Shown one piece after another: positions 13,507 through 23,726 of a stretch of 64,000 nt of DNA (its first letter is position 1; each line of letters starts with the position of its first letter). The stretch is from Elgaria multicarinata webbii (lineage: Eukaryota > Chordata > Lepidosauria > Squamata > Anguidae). The stretch covers positions 32,477,226 to 32,541,225 of the forward strand of contig NC_086178.1 in assembly GCF_023053635.1 (NCBI RefSeq), in the 5' to 3' direction. Both the position numbers and the translations under genes were made by a program. The notes beneath the pieces were generated by a model. That model was not told the origin of the DNA, ran no database searches, and was given only the letters and a program-made list of their open reading frames with translations.

Positions 13507-16500
13507 AGCTCACTGGGCAAGATATTCTCTTTCAGCCTAACCTCCTTTACAGGATTATTATGAGAATAAAATGGGGCGAGGAGAGAACTACTGTGTATGC
13601 AGTTCTGAGCTCCTTGTAGAAAAGATGCGAAATAATTGTTGCAGTTATAATAGTATAAACAATAACAATAATAAAACAATTACAACAACTCCTTTCCTAG
13701 TTACATGTGTTTCAATCCTGTTCAGTCCTGTAAAGGACTACCATGATGCAGGATTGCAGCTCTTATGTCATACTTACTATAGAATTAACAGCTTAATCCT
13801 TAAAGAACAAAGTTAACTACTATCGGAAGTTGAAAAAGAGCAATTTAATAGCATAGTACACAACCACAACTATCTTACTGTGTCCACCACCTGGAACAAC
13901 GGGTGGTAGCTAAATGTCAAGCCCTCAAGTTTTTGTCATGGAAACAGAGGGTGGAAATAAGAAACTGCTGAGAAACTCAAAAGTGTTATCCCCAGTTCAG
14001 GATGTTACTACTGTAGCTGTTTCATTCTGTGAGATAAACTGTGGTCACGTCCCTTCTTTTTCCTAGTTGAATCCATATACACATGGATAAAAGCTGGAAA
14101 AGGGAAGTGTAATGCATTAATATAGCAGGGGTGTAGTAAAGAAACCTAGGCAGACAGACATTACATGCTCCTCTCTGCAAACTATTATTGTACCAAGCAA
14201 AGCAAAAGGCGAGATTTTAATAAAGTGATCTGGCTAATTTTATTTTCATCTTGTTTAACCAGGGGTTGATGCACCAAAACACAAACGTGGTAACAGACTC
14301 GAGGTTCTTCCCAATGGTACTCTCTCTATCCAGAATGTCAACATCCAGGATCGTGGGCAGTACTTGTGTGTGGCTGCCAATCAGCATGGCTCCGACAAGC
14401 TTCTTATCACATTGTCTGTGGTGACTTATCCACCTAGAATTCTGGGGCGAAGGTCCAAGATCATTACTGTTCACTCTGGCAAGGCAGTAACCATGAAGTG
14501 TAAAGCTGAAGGCCGTCCCATTCCTACCATATCCTGGGTCCTCGCAAACAAAACGTACATGTCAGAATCTTCTAGGTGGAATGAGGCAGTTTCTGTACTA
14601 ACGGATGGCACATTGATCATAAAGAAAGTCACTGTTTATGACAGAGGAATTTACACATGTACAGCAAATAATGCAGCTGGTTCAGATACAGTGACAATAA
14701 GATTGCAAGTCATTGCTGCACCACCCATTATACTGGAAGAGAAGAAGCAACATGTGGTGGTGAACATGGGGGAAAGCTTGAAGCTTCCTTGCACAGCCAA
14801 AGGAAACCCACATCCAAATGTTCACTGGGTCCTCTTTGACGGAACTGTGGTGAAGCCTTTGCAATATATAAATGGCAAGCTATTTCTGTTCCCCAATGGA
14901 ACACTTTATATCAGGAACATTGCTCCTTCTGACGGTGGGAATTATGAATGTATAGCTACCAGCTCCACTGGGTCAGAAAGGAGAGTAGTAATCCTCCAGG
15001 TAAACCATAGAGATATAATTCCCAGAATTGCAATTTCATCTCAAAGATTGACTCAACTGAATTTTGGGGACAAATTGCTTCTGAATTGCTCAGCTGTAGG
15101 AGAGCCAACACCTAAAATAATCTGGAGATTACCTTCCAAAGCTGTCGTTGACCAATGGCACAGGTAGGTCTCTTGGAAGTTGCATTTCTTACTTTAGCAT
15201 CTGTATTGTAATACATGAAAGGATTTTGTGAGGTGGGGATAAAATTTCTGGGACTGAGTAGCAATTCTGCCTTTGTGTCATAGCAAGCAGACAAGTTTCT
15301 GGCTGCCCTTGGCTAACCTGCACATTTCTGGCTGCTATTTGCTGAGTTGCTTAAATGCTGGAGAAGGACAGGCAGAGGTCTATGTGGTGGGAGATGTAAA
15401 ATAACTGACTTGGGAAAGCAGCAGGAAGTAGAGGGTTTTCTGACCAGAGGATGTGGACCAGTAGAAAGAGAAGGAGGATGCTAAGAGGAGTCAGAGGAGC
15501 ATAAAAACAGGAAGAGGAAATAGTAGAGAGGAAAGGTAAGGTGTACAGTAAGAAGCTACATTGGGGAGGAACCACACAAGCCAACTGAAAATTATTAGCC
15601 AAACATTTAGCTGCATGACTTTGGTTTAATTTAATGTTGTTGTAAAATTTGCAGTTTTAGAGCAGACTAGCCTATCTGGTCCAATATCTGTTTCCAGAAT
15701 GGTCAACCAGATGCCTACAAAAAGCACACAAGCAGGACTTGAGTACAATGGATAGGAGAGGGTGAAGAGAGAAAGAAACACTGAGCCAAAATTGCCAGGC
15801 AATTCTTTTGTTAGGAAAAATACAGGCAAATGGCCCATGAAGGCCAGGACATGGATTATCCACCTTCAAACAAGAGGAGGGGGCAAGTTAGCCATGAGTG
15901 CGGAAACAACTGAAACAGTACTTAGGACAAACTGCAAGAAACATGGAGAGTGGCAAAGTGAAAGCAAGTGTTTTAGGCAGTTACTTCTCTCTGGAGATCT
16001 GATGCAGGGCAATGGATTTGGCTATCTAATGGAGTGTCTAAGATGGAACCTCACCTATGATCAACCTGCATATTTGTATATTATTCCAAATATTACAAAA
16101 TACCAGAAACTTCCAGTGGCAAAATACAGGAAACCCCAGGCAGCATAGGGAGGAGGGGAATTACCCCCATGCTGCTGTTGCAGCCAGCCCTGAAACCTCT
16201 CCACCATTCTTTTCCCATTAAAAGCTCATTCCTGCTGGAGGTTGGGTGGTTGCAGCTCCACAGCATCTGTATAATAGTAAATTGATTTCATTATAACATT
16301 TTGGCAGATTTTATTCTAACTCATGGTGGTATATTATTCATACTAGTGTAGTGGTGGCCAGCTCAATGGGTACTAACCATCAATTGGGTTGTTTAAGTGA
16401 AGCCAGCAGTTTACATATTAGAGCTTTGACAGTAAGAAATCTTGTAATCTCTAGACTGTTCTAACTAAGCCTAGAAAATCGGGGAAGATTCCAAACCCTT

Positions 16501-19500
16501 AGATCCAGGACCATATGGATAACTTGTCTGCCAGCTCTTTGCAAGGCCTTTAAAAAGAATAAGACAAAACACTATGCTTTCAGCTTTCCTGTTCTGTACT
16601 GCCTTGCAGTAGGTAATTTCATAGGACCAAATTGGCTTCCAGGTTCCTCTTACCATTGGCAAAGAAAAGTTTCCATCAAGCCCTCCATAGAATGTATTTC
16701 CCACATCATGCTAGATGTGTGGAATCTTGCTAATTTTACATGCTGGACTTGATATAACAACATGCTTGTACTGAACAAGTGAGGACAGTAGGGAAACAAT
16801 AGCCATTTTGATGTAACTAGCAAACATTTTCAGGGGGCTTTGCACTTTTCTGCGCTATTGTTTTAATTAACACTAACCTGACCTTGTTGGGCATGAGGAA
16901 ACTGGACTGAATGGGCAGGTTATCCAACCAAATATAGGCAAAAAAGATATTTGTGAACCGCCCAGACAGCTCTGGCTATTGGGCGGTATAGAAATGTAAT
17001 AAATAAATAAATAAATATTAAGTCGGGGGGCCGGTTCATATGATCAAAACAAGCCACTGTAGCTTCAACAATAACCATACAACAGCCCATGGGGTATTTG
17101 AGGGTTATTTAACCCTCCAACAAGCCATACCACCCAGTTTCAGATGACATAACAAGACATCGCTGGGTGGTGATTATGCAAATTACACCTGTCATGTCCC
17201 GTAGCATTCATTAAGAGTTTGTAAATGATATACATAATGACAGGAGGTGGAGAGACAACATCTTTCTGGCTTAAATGGAAGTTCTTGAGATGCAAAAGTT
17301 TTGTCACATATGAAACAAGGTTGGAACTTTGTTCTGATATTTATTTGTTTATTTATTTATAAATTTTTATACTGCCCAATAGCTAAGGCTTTCTGGGAAA
17401 CAATTAAAATAATAAAATACAACATAAGACAAAATCTAAAACTTTAAATGTTTAAAAGTACCACATAAATCCAGTAGTAATCATCTTATTGTTTAGCTAT
17501 GAGCCGTAACCAAACCAGAAGAGACATTCAGAGATGATCAACAAATTCAACAGCCAATACAAATAAGAAAACACGCAAGATAACATAATTTTCATGTTCA
17601 AGTTCAAACAACAGAAAACATAAAAATTCACTAGATATAATAAAATTCTTCCTGAGTCTAAATTCAGACAAATAATTTACACATAGATTCTTATAAAGAG
17701 GACACTGCGTAATATAATGGACAATTATGTTCAGTAAGAGTTTTTCAAAACATACAAGAATGCTGTTCCCATACTAATTTCTTATTCCAAACTGGACTTG
17801 GCTGCCTCCTCTGCCACTCCTGTAACTTAAATACAGTGTAATAAATTACTGCAACACTTCCTTTGCCATGGTGTGGTCCTATGTTGCTCTGGTTAATATC
17901 TACATGGTGAAACTGCACAAGATGGGCATGTGATATGGCTTCTTTCCATGCAAAAGTCACCTGAAGCCAGGGAGAAAGATGAAGGTGTCAAAAATGACCA
18001 TGTCAAAGAAACTCCACTGATCCCATGGTTTCTCCATCTGGATTTTACCAGAAAAGTGCAAAATCCCACCATGGGGAAGAGGCTTCTATGCCACTATGGT
18101 AATGTACAACACCAGGCCTTAGACATTATACCTGTTACATGATTGTTCCAAATGACCTTCCAAAGCACTTCTGCTCAATGCACTTATATCTGCTGCTTTA
18201 TAAGTCTTAGGTTACCATCTGAGAATCAGCACAGTCAGGGTCTTGGCATTCCCTGGCACAGGAGAATAGTAACTAATTCTTTTCTCCCATCCTGTTCTAG
18301 AATGGGGAATCGAATCCATGTACATCCCAATGGAACCTTGGCTGTTGAGGCAGTCACAGAAAAGGATGCAGGTGACTATATATGTGTGGCAAGGAACAAA
18401 ATGGGGGATGACCTGATCCTTATGAAAGTCAGTGTGACAATGAAGCCTGCAAAAATTGATCAAAAGCAGTATTTTAAGAAACTGGTGCCTTATGGGAAAG
18501 ACTTCAAAGTGGATTGCAAAGCTTCTGGGTCACCAGAACCAGAGATATCTTGGAGTTTGCCAGATGGCACAATGATCAACAACATGATGCAAGCAGATGA
18601 CAGTGGACACAGGTCACGGAGGTACACTCTGTTTGACAATGGGACTCTGTATTTCAACAAGGTTGGGATAGCTGAAGAGGGGGATTACACATGTTACGCT
18701 CAAAACACACTTGGTAAAGATGAGATGAAAGTACACATAACAATAATAGCAGCTGCACCTCGTATCAAGCAGAATTCTAAGACTTATGCAAAGGTAAAAG
18801 CAGGAGACACTGCACTCTTTGACTGTGATGCCATAGGGGAACCGAAGCCAAAAATATTTTGGTTATTGCCCTCTAATGACATGATTTCAGCTTCCACTCA
18901 TAGATATTTTCTTCATGTTAATGGGACGTTGTCTGTCGCTAAAGTGAGACTCTTAGATGCAGGTGAATATATATGTGTTGCACGCAACTCTGGTGGAGAT
19001 GATACAAAACTATATAAACTAGAAGTGGTCTCTAAACCTCCTCTGATCAATGGCTTGTATACAAACAAGACTGTCATTAAAACAACAGCCATAAAGCACT
19101 CAAAGAAGCAAATTGATTGTAGAGCTGAAGGAACACCCATACCCCAAATTATGTGGATTATGCCTGACAATATTTTCCTAACTGCCCCTTACTATGGGAG
19201 CAGAATAACAGTACACAAAAATGGAACTCTTGAAATTCGCAATGTAAGACCTTCAGATACAGCAGAATTTATCTGTGTGGCACGAAATGATGGTGGAGAA
19301 AGCATATTAGTGGTCCAACTGGAGGTATTAGAGATGCTAAGGCGCCCAATGTTCAGAAATCCATTTAATGAGAAAATAATTGCAAAGCCTGGAAAAACCA
19401 CTTTGCTGAATTGCTCTGTAGATGGAAACCCACCTCCTCAGATAATCTGGATGTTACCAAATGGCACACGGCTTTCCAGTGGTTTCAAAACAGTCCAGTA

Positions 19501-20209
19501 CTTCTTGGGAAGCAGTGGCACTCTTGTTATCTATAGTCCTTCTAAAGCAGATGCAGGCAAGTACCGATGTGCAGCTAAAAATAAAGTTGGCTATATTGAA
19601 AAGTTAGTCATATTGGAAGTTGGCCAGAAACCGACAATTTTTATCCATCCAAAAGGAGCAATAAAAAGCATTATTGGGGAATCATTGTCCCTTCACTGTC
19701 TTGCTGGTGGAAGCCCCAAACCAAACATTGTATGGACAGTTCCCAGTGGCTATGTCCTAGACCACCCTCAGATTAATGGGAAATACACATTACTGGAAAA
19801 TGGTACCTTAGTTGTCCAAGAAACAACGATTCATGACAGAGGAAGTTATGCATGCAAAGCTCAGAACTATGCTGGTGACTCAACAATAGTTGTTTTTGTA
19901 ATGATTGTGGCACATCCACCAAGGATTACAAACAAACCGCCCAGGAATATTCGCACTATGGCAGGAGTAGCAGTTCAGCTTCACTGCATGGCATTGGGAA
20001 TACCAAATCCAGAAATTACATGGGAGCTGCCTGACCACTCATTACTTTCCACAGGCAGCAAAGGCCGACCATCTGGAAGTGAACTTCTTCATCCACAAGG
20101 AACATTAGTCATTCAGAATCCAAAATCGTCAGATTCTGGCACATATAAGTGCATGGCTAAGAACCAGCTTGGCAGTGATTCCACAGTAACGAATGTTCAA
20201 GTAATCTGA
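196..20209 (+). CDS. IGSF10: IGSF10, immunoglobulin superfamily member 10 (whole coding span, six coding exons)
   Basis: Large secreted matrix-type protein; in mammals IGSF10 (CMF608) is known from bone and mesenchymal tissue and from migration of GnRH neurons. Joining 196-389, 3593-3722, 4559-4949, 8099-12472, 14263-15163 and 18301-20209 gives 7899 nt, 2632 residues plus stop, against about 2620 in human. All five junctions have GT donors, AG acceptors and matching phases. Order: signal peptide (about 1-28), LRRNT Cys cluster (29-43), about six leucine-rich repeats (60-195), LRRCT (about 200-262), two Ig domains (about 480-665), Ser/Thr-rich linker (about 665-1650), ten I-set Ig domains (about 1655-2632), with no membrane segment. 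The sister gene MXRA5 has the same plan, but exon translations such as RINLG-YNSLVKL, SWSLPDGTMINN and MWIMPDNIFLTAPYYGSRI fit IGSF10, as does the MED12L neighbour. Looks intact. Family function is known; its role here is inferred. Confidence 0.96.
2004..2214 (-). mobile_element. hAT-like non-autonomous repeat (copy 1)
   Basis: On the - strand it begins CAGGGGTAGGCACCATTTTG, the usual start of hAT-type terminal repeats. The same sequence recurs at 53360-53573 in the same orientation, with shared blocks tagtgtgttggRgctcagac, ttgtactcaRttttttgggY and gcctacccctg. The far end was not located, so the left limit is only where similarity to the second copy fades. Confidence 0.6.
3112..3230. mobile_element. 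Palindromic hAT-type MITE
   Basis: Inverted-repeat element starting gtgggcaacttttggccctc and ending ctggagggcaaaaagttg, with internal 'attcccatgat' and 'tgatgggaattgtag' arms. The family is the common reptile foldback repeat whose consensus reads about 'ggccctccagatgttgttgg...ctacaactcccatca'. Other copies in the window: 21515-21640, 23113-23300, 33935-34000, 47150-47275 and 50403-50510. Confidence 0.7.
3593..3722 (+). CDS. IGSF10: IGSF10 LRR exon
   Basis: 130 nt between TTTGTTACAG and GTAAGG. Translates to YNSLVKLNETDFSGLKKLEL and on to SDLHDLQ, that is residues 65-108 with the LxxL pattern of leucine-rich repeats. It starts in phase 2 (T completes Gly 65) and ends in phase 0, matching both neighbours. 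Confidence 0.95.
3905..3972 (+). repeat. Fragment of a short 'gcaatcctaaac' dispersed repeat
   Basis: Carries gctgcaatcctaaacacact followed by gactaagctgcattgaatac. Relatives appear at 6007-6120, 25608-25700 and, reversed, at 36865-36950. It is cut off at 3972 by the MITE that starts at 3973. Likely a small palindromic DNA element; the family was not identified. Confidence 0.45.
3973..4425. mobile_element. MITE of the 'ggccatggctaga' family, copy 1
   Basis: Ends in inverted repeats: ggccttagctga at the left and tctagctatggcc at the right. Its 453-bp length agrees with the 459-bp copy at 39544-40002, and both share internal blocks (gagaccgtgg/gagaccatgg; atgtggacRcacagggaYRA). It is GC- and CpG-rich compared with the intron around it. 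Non-autonomous, no transposase. It lies in the 836-bp intron between two LRR exons, ending 134 bp before the next exon. Confidence 0.7.
4559..4949 (+). CDS. IGSF10: IGSF10 LRR and LRRCT exon
   Basis: 391 nt from the CT-rich acceptor ATCAACAG to the donor GTACCA. Encodes VLKMSYNKVKVVQADTFHGL through YLHGNPWTCDC and WFAEWAKEQA: the last leucine-rich repeats and the start of the C-terminal cysteine cap. Starts in phase 0 and ends in phase 1; the G joins AT of the next exon to make Asp. Confidence 0.95.
4979..5025. repeat. Perfect short inverted repeat (hairpin)
   Basis: Arms of 21 bp (4979-4999, reading aaatgtttcacataaataaac, and its exact reverse complement at 5005-5025) around a 5-bp loop. 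It starts 30 bp after the exon end at 4949. A chance match of this length and perfection is unlikely; a mobile-element end or foldback event could have made it. Confidence 0.8.
6848..6874. repeat. (CT)n microsatellite
   Basis: Uninterrupted CT dinucleotide run in an IGSF10 intron. Confidence 0.95.
7579..7915. mobile_element. MITE with 'agggtgtcatcaga' ends
   Basis: Terminal inverted repeats AGGGTGTCATCAGA (left) and tctgatgacactct (right), 13 of 14 matching, about 337 bp apart. No coding capacity. Superfamily not assigned because no clear target duplication is visible. It ends about 180 bp before the giant IGSF10 exon. Confidence 0.65.
8099..12472 (+). CDS. IGSF10: IGSF10 giant exon (LRRCT end, Ig1-2, Ser/Thr-rich linker, start of Ig3)
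   Basis: 4374 nt, more than half of the coding sequence, from TTCTCTCTAG to the donor GTAAGC. Encodes residues 239-1696: the LRRCT end (VVKCKKDRG... CPSC... NC), a conserved region (YKYKQ... SWLMQGQ), Ig1 (LNCQALGDPTP... VYHCVGTNY), Ig2 (LPCQSTGSP... YFKCVTANQ), then a long Ser/Thr/Pro-rich linker with many N-x-S/T sites, and the first half of Ig3 (FIPCEASGNPLPTIHWTKV). No stop interrupts it. Open-frame extension upstream of 8099 (from 8011) is intronic. The linker is the least conserved part of the family. Confidence 0.96.
12550..12921. mobile_element. hAT MITE with 8-bp target duplication
   Basis: Begins CAGGGGTCCCCAAC; the reverse complement of its end reads CTGGGATCCCTAAC (11 of 14 matching). 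Flanks gtgtatag (12542-12549) and gtgtatat (12922-12929) form a 7/8-bp target duplication, the size expected of hAT. 372 bp, no coding capacity. Confidence 0.8.
12988..13625 (+). mobile_element. tRNA-derived SINE split by a LINE 3' end
   Basis: SINE head at 12988-13050 (gctagtgtgctgtagtggat, with the B-box-like gattcagatcc) and SINE body at 13504-13625 (gaagctcactgggcaagata ... gagctccttgtagaaaagatg). Between them lies an L2/CR1-type LINE 3' end (about 13055-13435: ggaatgatctccccgatgag ... gccctatagcgtcggctatg) and its microsatellite tail. Other SINE copies: 48473-48672 and 59724-61040. Confidence 0.7.
13436..13504. repeat. (GAT)n(AAT)n microsatellite
   Basis: Trinucleotide run that is the tail of the LINE 3' end just left of it. 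It reads as poly-Asp/poly-Asn or poly-Tyr in open frames, which have no coding meaning. Confidence 0.95.
14263..15163 (+). CDS. IGSF10: IGSF10 exon: end of Ig3, Ig4, Ig5, start of Ig6
   Basis: 901 nt between TTGTTTAACCAG and GTAGGT. Encodes residues 1697-1996: VLPNGTLSIQNVNIQDRGQY, Ig4 (MKCKAEGRPIPTISWVLANK), Ig5 (LPCTAKGNPHPNVHWVLFDG), and Ig6 up to PSKAVVDQWHR. Each domain shows the I-set Cys...Trp...DxGxYxC pattern. Phase 1 in and phase 2 out match the neighbouring exons. Confidence 0.96.
16955..17016 (+). mobile_element. LINE 3' tail (gggcggtatagaaat + AATA repeat)
   Basis: Reads gaaccgcccagacagctctg, then ctattgggcggtatagaaat followed by (AATA)n. The same box is at 33470-33530, 54383-54457, and reversed at 17339-17403 and 58278-58352. 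It is the 3' end of an L2/CR1-type reptile retrotransposon; the family name was not established. Confidence 0.7.
17339..17403 (-). mobile_element. LINE 3' tail, reversed
   Basis: (TTTA)n followed by tttttatactgcccaatagc taaggctttctggg, the reverse complement of the 3' box described at 16955-17016. Confidence 0.6.
18301..20209 (+). CDS. IGSF10: IGSF10 terminal exon: end of Ig6 to Ig12
   Basis: 1909 nt from the acceptor CCTGTTCTAG to TGA at 20207-20209. Encodes residues 1997-2632: the end of Ig6 (MGNRIHVHPNGTLAVEAV), then Ig7 to Ig12, each with Cys, the W in an I/W-W-x-P core, and D-x-G/A-x-Y/F-x-C. The protein ends SDSTVTNVQVI with no membrane anchor. The open frame upstream of 18301 is intronic: the junction HR-MGNRI agrees with the acceptor. 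Confidence 0.97.
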
Positions 20210-20860
20210 AATGAGCAGTACAGTTTGAACAGCTGATAACAAAGTCTAATCTGGACCAAGTTTGGCTTTCAAAGATGTTTAATAAAAACCAGTCAAAAGG
20301 CATGTCAGTTTCATTACAATTCCTATTCTCAGTGTACAGTAGACATGCAAAGAGCCAGATAGATTTTGGAGAAATCTGCATTATGTCCAAATATTGATCT
20401 TATAGTGATATTTTAAAATGACTTAAAAAATCTGAAGGCACTTAATTTCCCAAGAAAAGCAACAGTGAATACCAACATGAATACTTTAATCAAACAATGT
20501 TTGCAATGTAACTGGAAATATTTAGCAAGAGGGGGCTTTTAAAAATTCTAGTCTGTTATTTTCCATTTGATAGTAGTATAAGCAAAGCATACATTGTAAA
20601 GATATACGAAGATATGTACAAAAGAAATGTGATTGTTTTGTTATCTTACTGACATTTATGGCAATTTTGTAATTCTCTTGCAGATATTTTAAAACAAAGG
20701 GTGTTCACCTGTTTGTAATACTAAAATTTTCTTCTTTCATGCAGGAGTCCTTTTTTGTGGGGCAATGAAAGAACCAATAGAAAATAGTTTAATGGTACTG
20801 CTATTGTTTTAAAGAAACAATGTGGATTATTTTTCTAAAATAAAGAGCCACCAAACATGC
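20210..20860 (+). other. IGSF10: Probable IGSF10 3' UTR
   Basis: AT-rich sequence after the stop. AATAAA motifs stand at 20281-20286 and 20839-20844; the second looks the better poly(A) signal, with a third possibility at 21209-21214. The true 3' end cannot be fixed from sequence alone. Confidence 0.5.
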
Positions 20861-21339
20861 ATATGAAGAAATGTAGATGTAAATAATGATCTGATTGCCA
20901 AATATTCAACTGCTAAATATTTTATATTAAAAAGTATAGTTTAACATGTCATTCTTTTAAAAAGTACACAACATATTACCAGTGGCTGGGGAGCAAACCA
21001 TGGGTTTCCTTGTGAGCATCTAGAATAGGGATGTCAGAAAAATCTGCAATGGAATCAAATGTTCAGATTTCTATGAATCTGACACATCTATTCCTTAGCA
21101 GATCAGCTTTTCCTGAGTTGCATGGATTCTGCAGACTTGCAGACCAGTTTTTTAGGGGGGTTTACATTCCAGAATTTTACGCAAATTTAGTCATAGAAAA
21201 ATGTGTAAAATAAAAACAACACTGGCCAAAACTGTGCATTTCCCCCATTGGCTAAAGCATGAAAATGTGCATGTCAGGGCGGATTTGTAAATTGGGGGAG
21301 GGGATTTGAGCTTTTTAGCAAGTACAAATTTGCCCAAAT

Positions 21340-21668
21340 GCAAATTGGGGAAATTGGGGGGGGGGGGAACTGATTCCACCAATGAGCAAATGAGGAAACA
21401 AAAGACACCTGACAATGTGTGAAATGCAGACGGAATGGATTTTATAAAATCCGTACATCCCTAATCTAGAATCACCTAGCTGGGTAGTATTGGAAACAGA
21501 ATGACTAGATCAAGGATAGAGAATGTATGGCCATCCAGATGATGTTGGACTGTTACTCCTATCATCACTATCCATTGGCCTGATGGAAATTGTAGCCCAA
21601 TAACATCTGGAGGCCACATAACCCCAACCCTGGACTAGATGAACCTTTGGTCCAATCCAAGGAGCTCT
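21340..21668 (-). repeat. Composite repeat block, inverted copy of 47113-47440
   Basis: In - sense it runs: CR1/SINE tail (agctccttggattggaccaa), a palindromic hAT MITE inserted at 'tctagtc', the rest of the tail (cattctgtttccaatactac ccagctaggtgattctag), then part of an 'agggatgt' element (gattttataaaatccattcc ... ttgctcattggtggaatc). The copy at 47113-47440 has the same three parts joined at the same points in the opposite orientation. Confidence 0.75.
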
Positions 21669-23112
21669 CCCAGTACCTTACAACAAAAATTTGTATATGC
21701 TTGTCAATTATATTCCCAGGTCAGATGCAATGAACATACATGCCACATACAGTAGAGCTTGGAATCTGTGATGAGATAAGCTTTGAATGCTTAAGAAAGT
21801 GTTTTGAGAGAGTGGTAGAACTTTGTTTTCTGGACAATAACACTCTCTGCTCCATCAGAAACTGCTGCCCATACATGGTTCTTATTCTATCTTTTTTCCA
21901 CACTTTGTAAGCAGCATATTTTGAGGAGGAGATCATACTTCTATGTCCAACTTCTCCCACATCTGGTGTATATATGATAACACATACAACTCCTGTTCTT
22001 CCAACGTCAAGTCCACATCTGTTGTTCCAAGGGTGATGCTTCTATGCTAATTGCTCAAGAACTGAGGTTGGATATGTTGTTTGTTTTCCTTGGATAGGTG
22101 AAAAGGAAGAATCTATGAGCACAAGATGGCAAATATCTACTCAAGATGCCATCCGCTAAGAGAATTTATATTTCAAGGCTTCCTTAAGAAATTTATATTT
22201 TGCTTCAAACCTGAAAATTATTTATTCTTACAAGTGTAATTCTCAGACTCACATTCCCCTGTCTCCCTTACCTCTTCTCTGTTTTGGCACATGAGAGATG
22301 ATTAAAAGATTATGCTTCTGAATAAATCAGTTTCCTGTTACATCCAAACTAACGGAAACTTGAGGTTTATACTAGATGTGGTTAGTTAAAAGACATTAGG
22401 ATCAAACAGTGGAAGACCTGACTTCCTGCCCTGGATATTGTTAGCTACTTAACTCCTGGATTTATCCTGGAAGAGACTGCTTTTTGCCCCAGTGCTAAAG
22501 CTATGACAGCTAGGACCACAACTGATCTCAGTGAAAGAGCGTAGCAACTCCTATCAAGTCTTTCCTGCAAGGATTCCAAGTGTTATCAAGTCAGCTGTCT
22601 GTGGGAAGAACCATGCAGCGGGAGTAGCCATTCCTCAAGACATGCTCTATTCGTAGATATAGGCTGGGGAGAGACAAATGCTTCCAGAGAGGTATTACTC
22701 TTTACTCCATCATTGAGGCCAAGACAGCCAGAACCTGAGTAGATAACAGGCACAAGTTGACAGGAGTCTCTTTCTTCTAGGGTGAAAGATCTACATATGG
22801 AACCCCATACCTGCTAAAATGAACATTAAAATGTATTTGTAAACTGTCTTGAATACCTAAATAGTGGAAAGGTGTGATAGAACATTATTAAAGAATGAGT
22901 GAAACCTAAGAACTCCCAATTCCAGCATAGGCCCAAATCTTCAGAGCCAGTCAGAACACAAAACCTTTACAACACAGGCCCTCAGGGTTGGCAAATCTCA
23001 AATGGGGAAAAGTTTCAAAATTGTGGACAGATCAGTGTAATCATGCTAAATAATTACTCCAGTATAACACTAAAACAGAATTTTCTGGTGTAAGATTTTT
23101 AAGGATCTAGAG

Positions 23113-23300
23113 CAGCCACAACCTGGGGCCCGCCACATGTTTTGGACTACAACTCTGCTTTGGGTTCCTTCCAAGAGGAAAAAGGTGATACATAACGTAA
23201 TAATAAATAAAAAAACTCAGCAATCCTGACCACTGGGAATGCTGTCTGGGACCGATGGCAATCAAAGTCTAAAACATCTGGAGGGGACTAGGTGGGAAAG
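23113..23300. mobile_element. Palindromic hAT-type MITE remnant with a small insertion
   Basis: Left arm gccacatgttttggactaca and right arm aaagtctaaaacatctggag belong to the foldback family at 3112-3230. Between them lies a short LINE-like tail (gggttccttccaagaggaaa ... taataataaataaa). Confidence 0.5.
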
Positions 23301-23459
23301 GCTGGTCTAGTGCAATCACAACCTGTCCTTGGCCTTTGCAGCCAAGTTCCCTATCTGTAGAACAAAATCTTGTCTTAAATGAAATATGGGTTCAGCAAAA
23401 AGATGTATTTACATATTAAAAAATGGATGGAGCTACTAATTGATGTTTGCCTTTTGTTG

Positions 23460-23615
23460 TACTTCTTTATCAGCTGCTTGGGCCAAACAGGAGGGCTGTT
23501 GCTATTGTACTTCACCGGGATTATCCAGAGCCATCTGGATGGCTATTGCAGGAAAGAATGCAGGACAAGATAGAGCTTGGTCTGATCCATCAAGGCAATT
23601 CTTATGTTCTAATTT
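23460..23615 (+). mobile_element. CR1-type LINE tail
   Basis: Reads gccatctggatggctattgc, then agcttggtctgatccatcaaggcaattcttatgttc in broken form: the 3' end shared with the other CR1-like copies in the window. Confidence 0.55.
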
Positions 23616-23726
23616 AAACTCAATTTTAAACTGCATGTGCTTGGGCAAGGGAAGAGAAATGTCCAAAGATAGCAGTAGAATAGTTCTGAACCTATCTTAA
23701 GGTAGGTTCTTTAGCAACTTGGCATA

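Larger units (their letters stand above)
12473..14262 (+). other. IGSF10 intron within Ig3
   Basis: No gene. Holds a hAT MITE at 12550-12921, a SINE split by a LINE 3' end at 12988-13625, and the (GAT)n(AAT)n microsatellite at 13436-13504. From 13626 to 14262 nothing is recognised apart from AT-rich sequence. Confidence 0.85.
15164..18300 (+). other. IGSF10 last intron
   Basis: No gene. Repeats seen: a CR1-type tail remnant at 15664-15745 (- orientation, cctatctggtccaatatctg), LINE tails at 16955-17016 and 17339-17403, and at about 17030-17175 a possible MITE remnant (ggttcatatgatcaaaac ... ctgggtggtgattatgc). The remainder is AT-rich without recognised features. Confidence 0.75.

Noticed and set aside
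13229-13679. Open frames with poly-Asp/Asn, poly-Ile or poly-Tyr/His
   Set aside because: These are readings of the (GAT)n(AAT)n microsatellite and LINE tail.
18143-18300. Upstream extension of the last IGSF10 exon
   Set aside because: Open but not conserved; the phase-2 junction at 18301 restores HR-MGNRI as in mammals.
196-20209. MXRA5 as the identity of the + strand gene
   Set aside because: Same domain order, but exon translations match IGSF10, and the MED12L neighbour fixes the locus.
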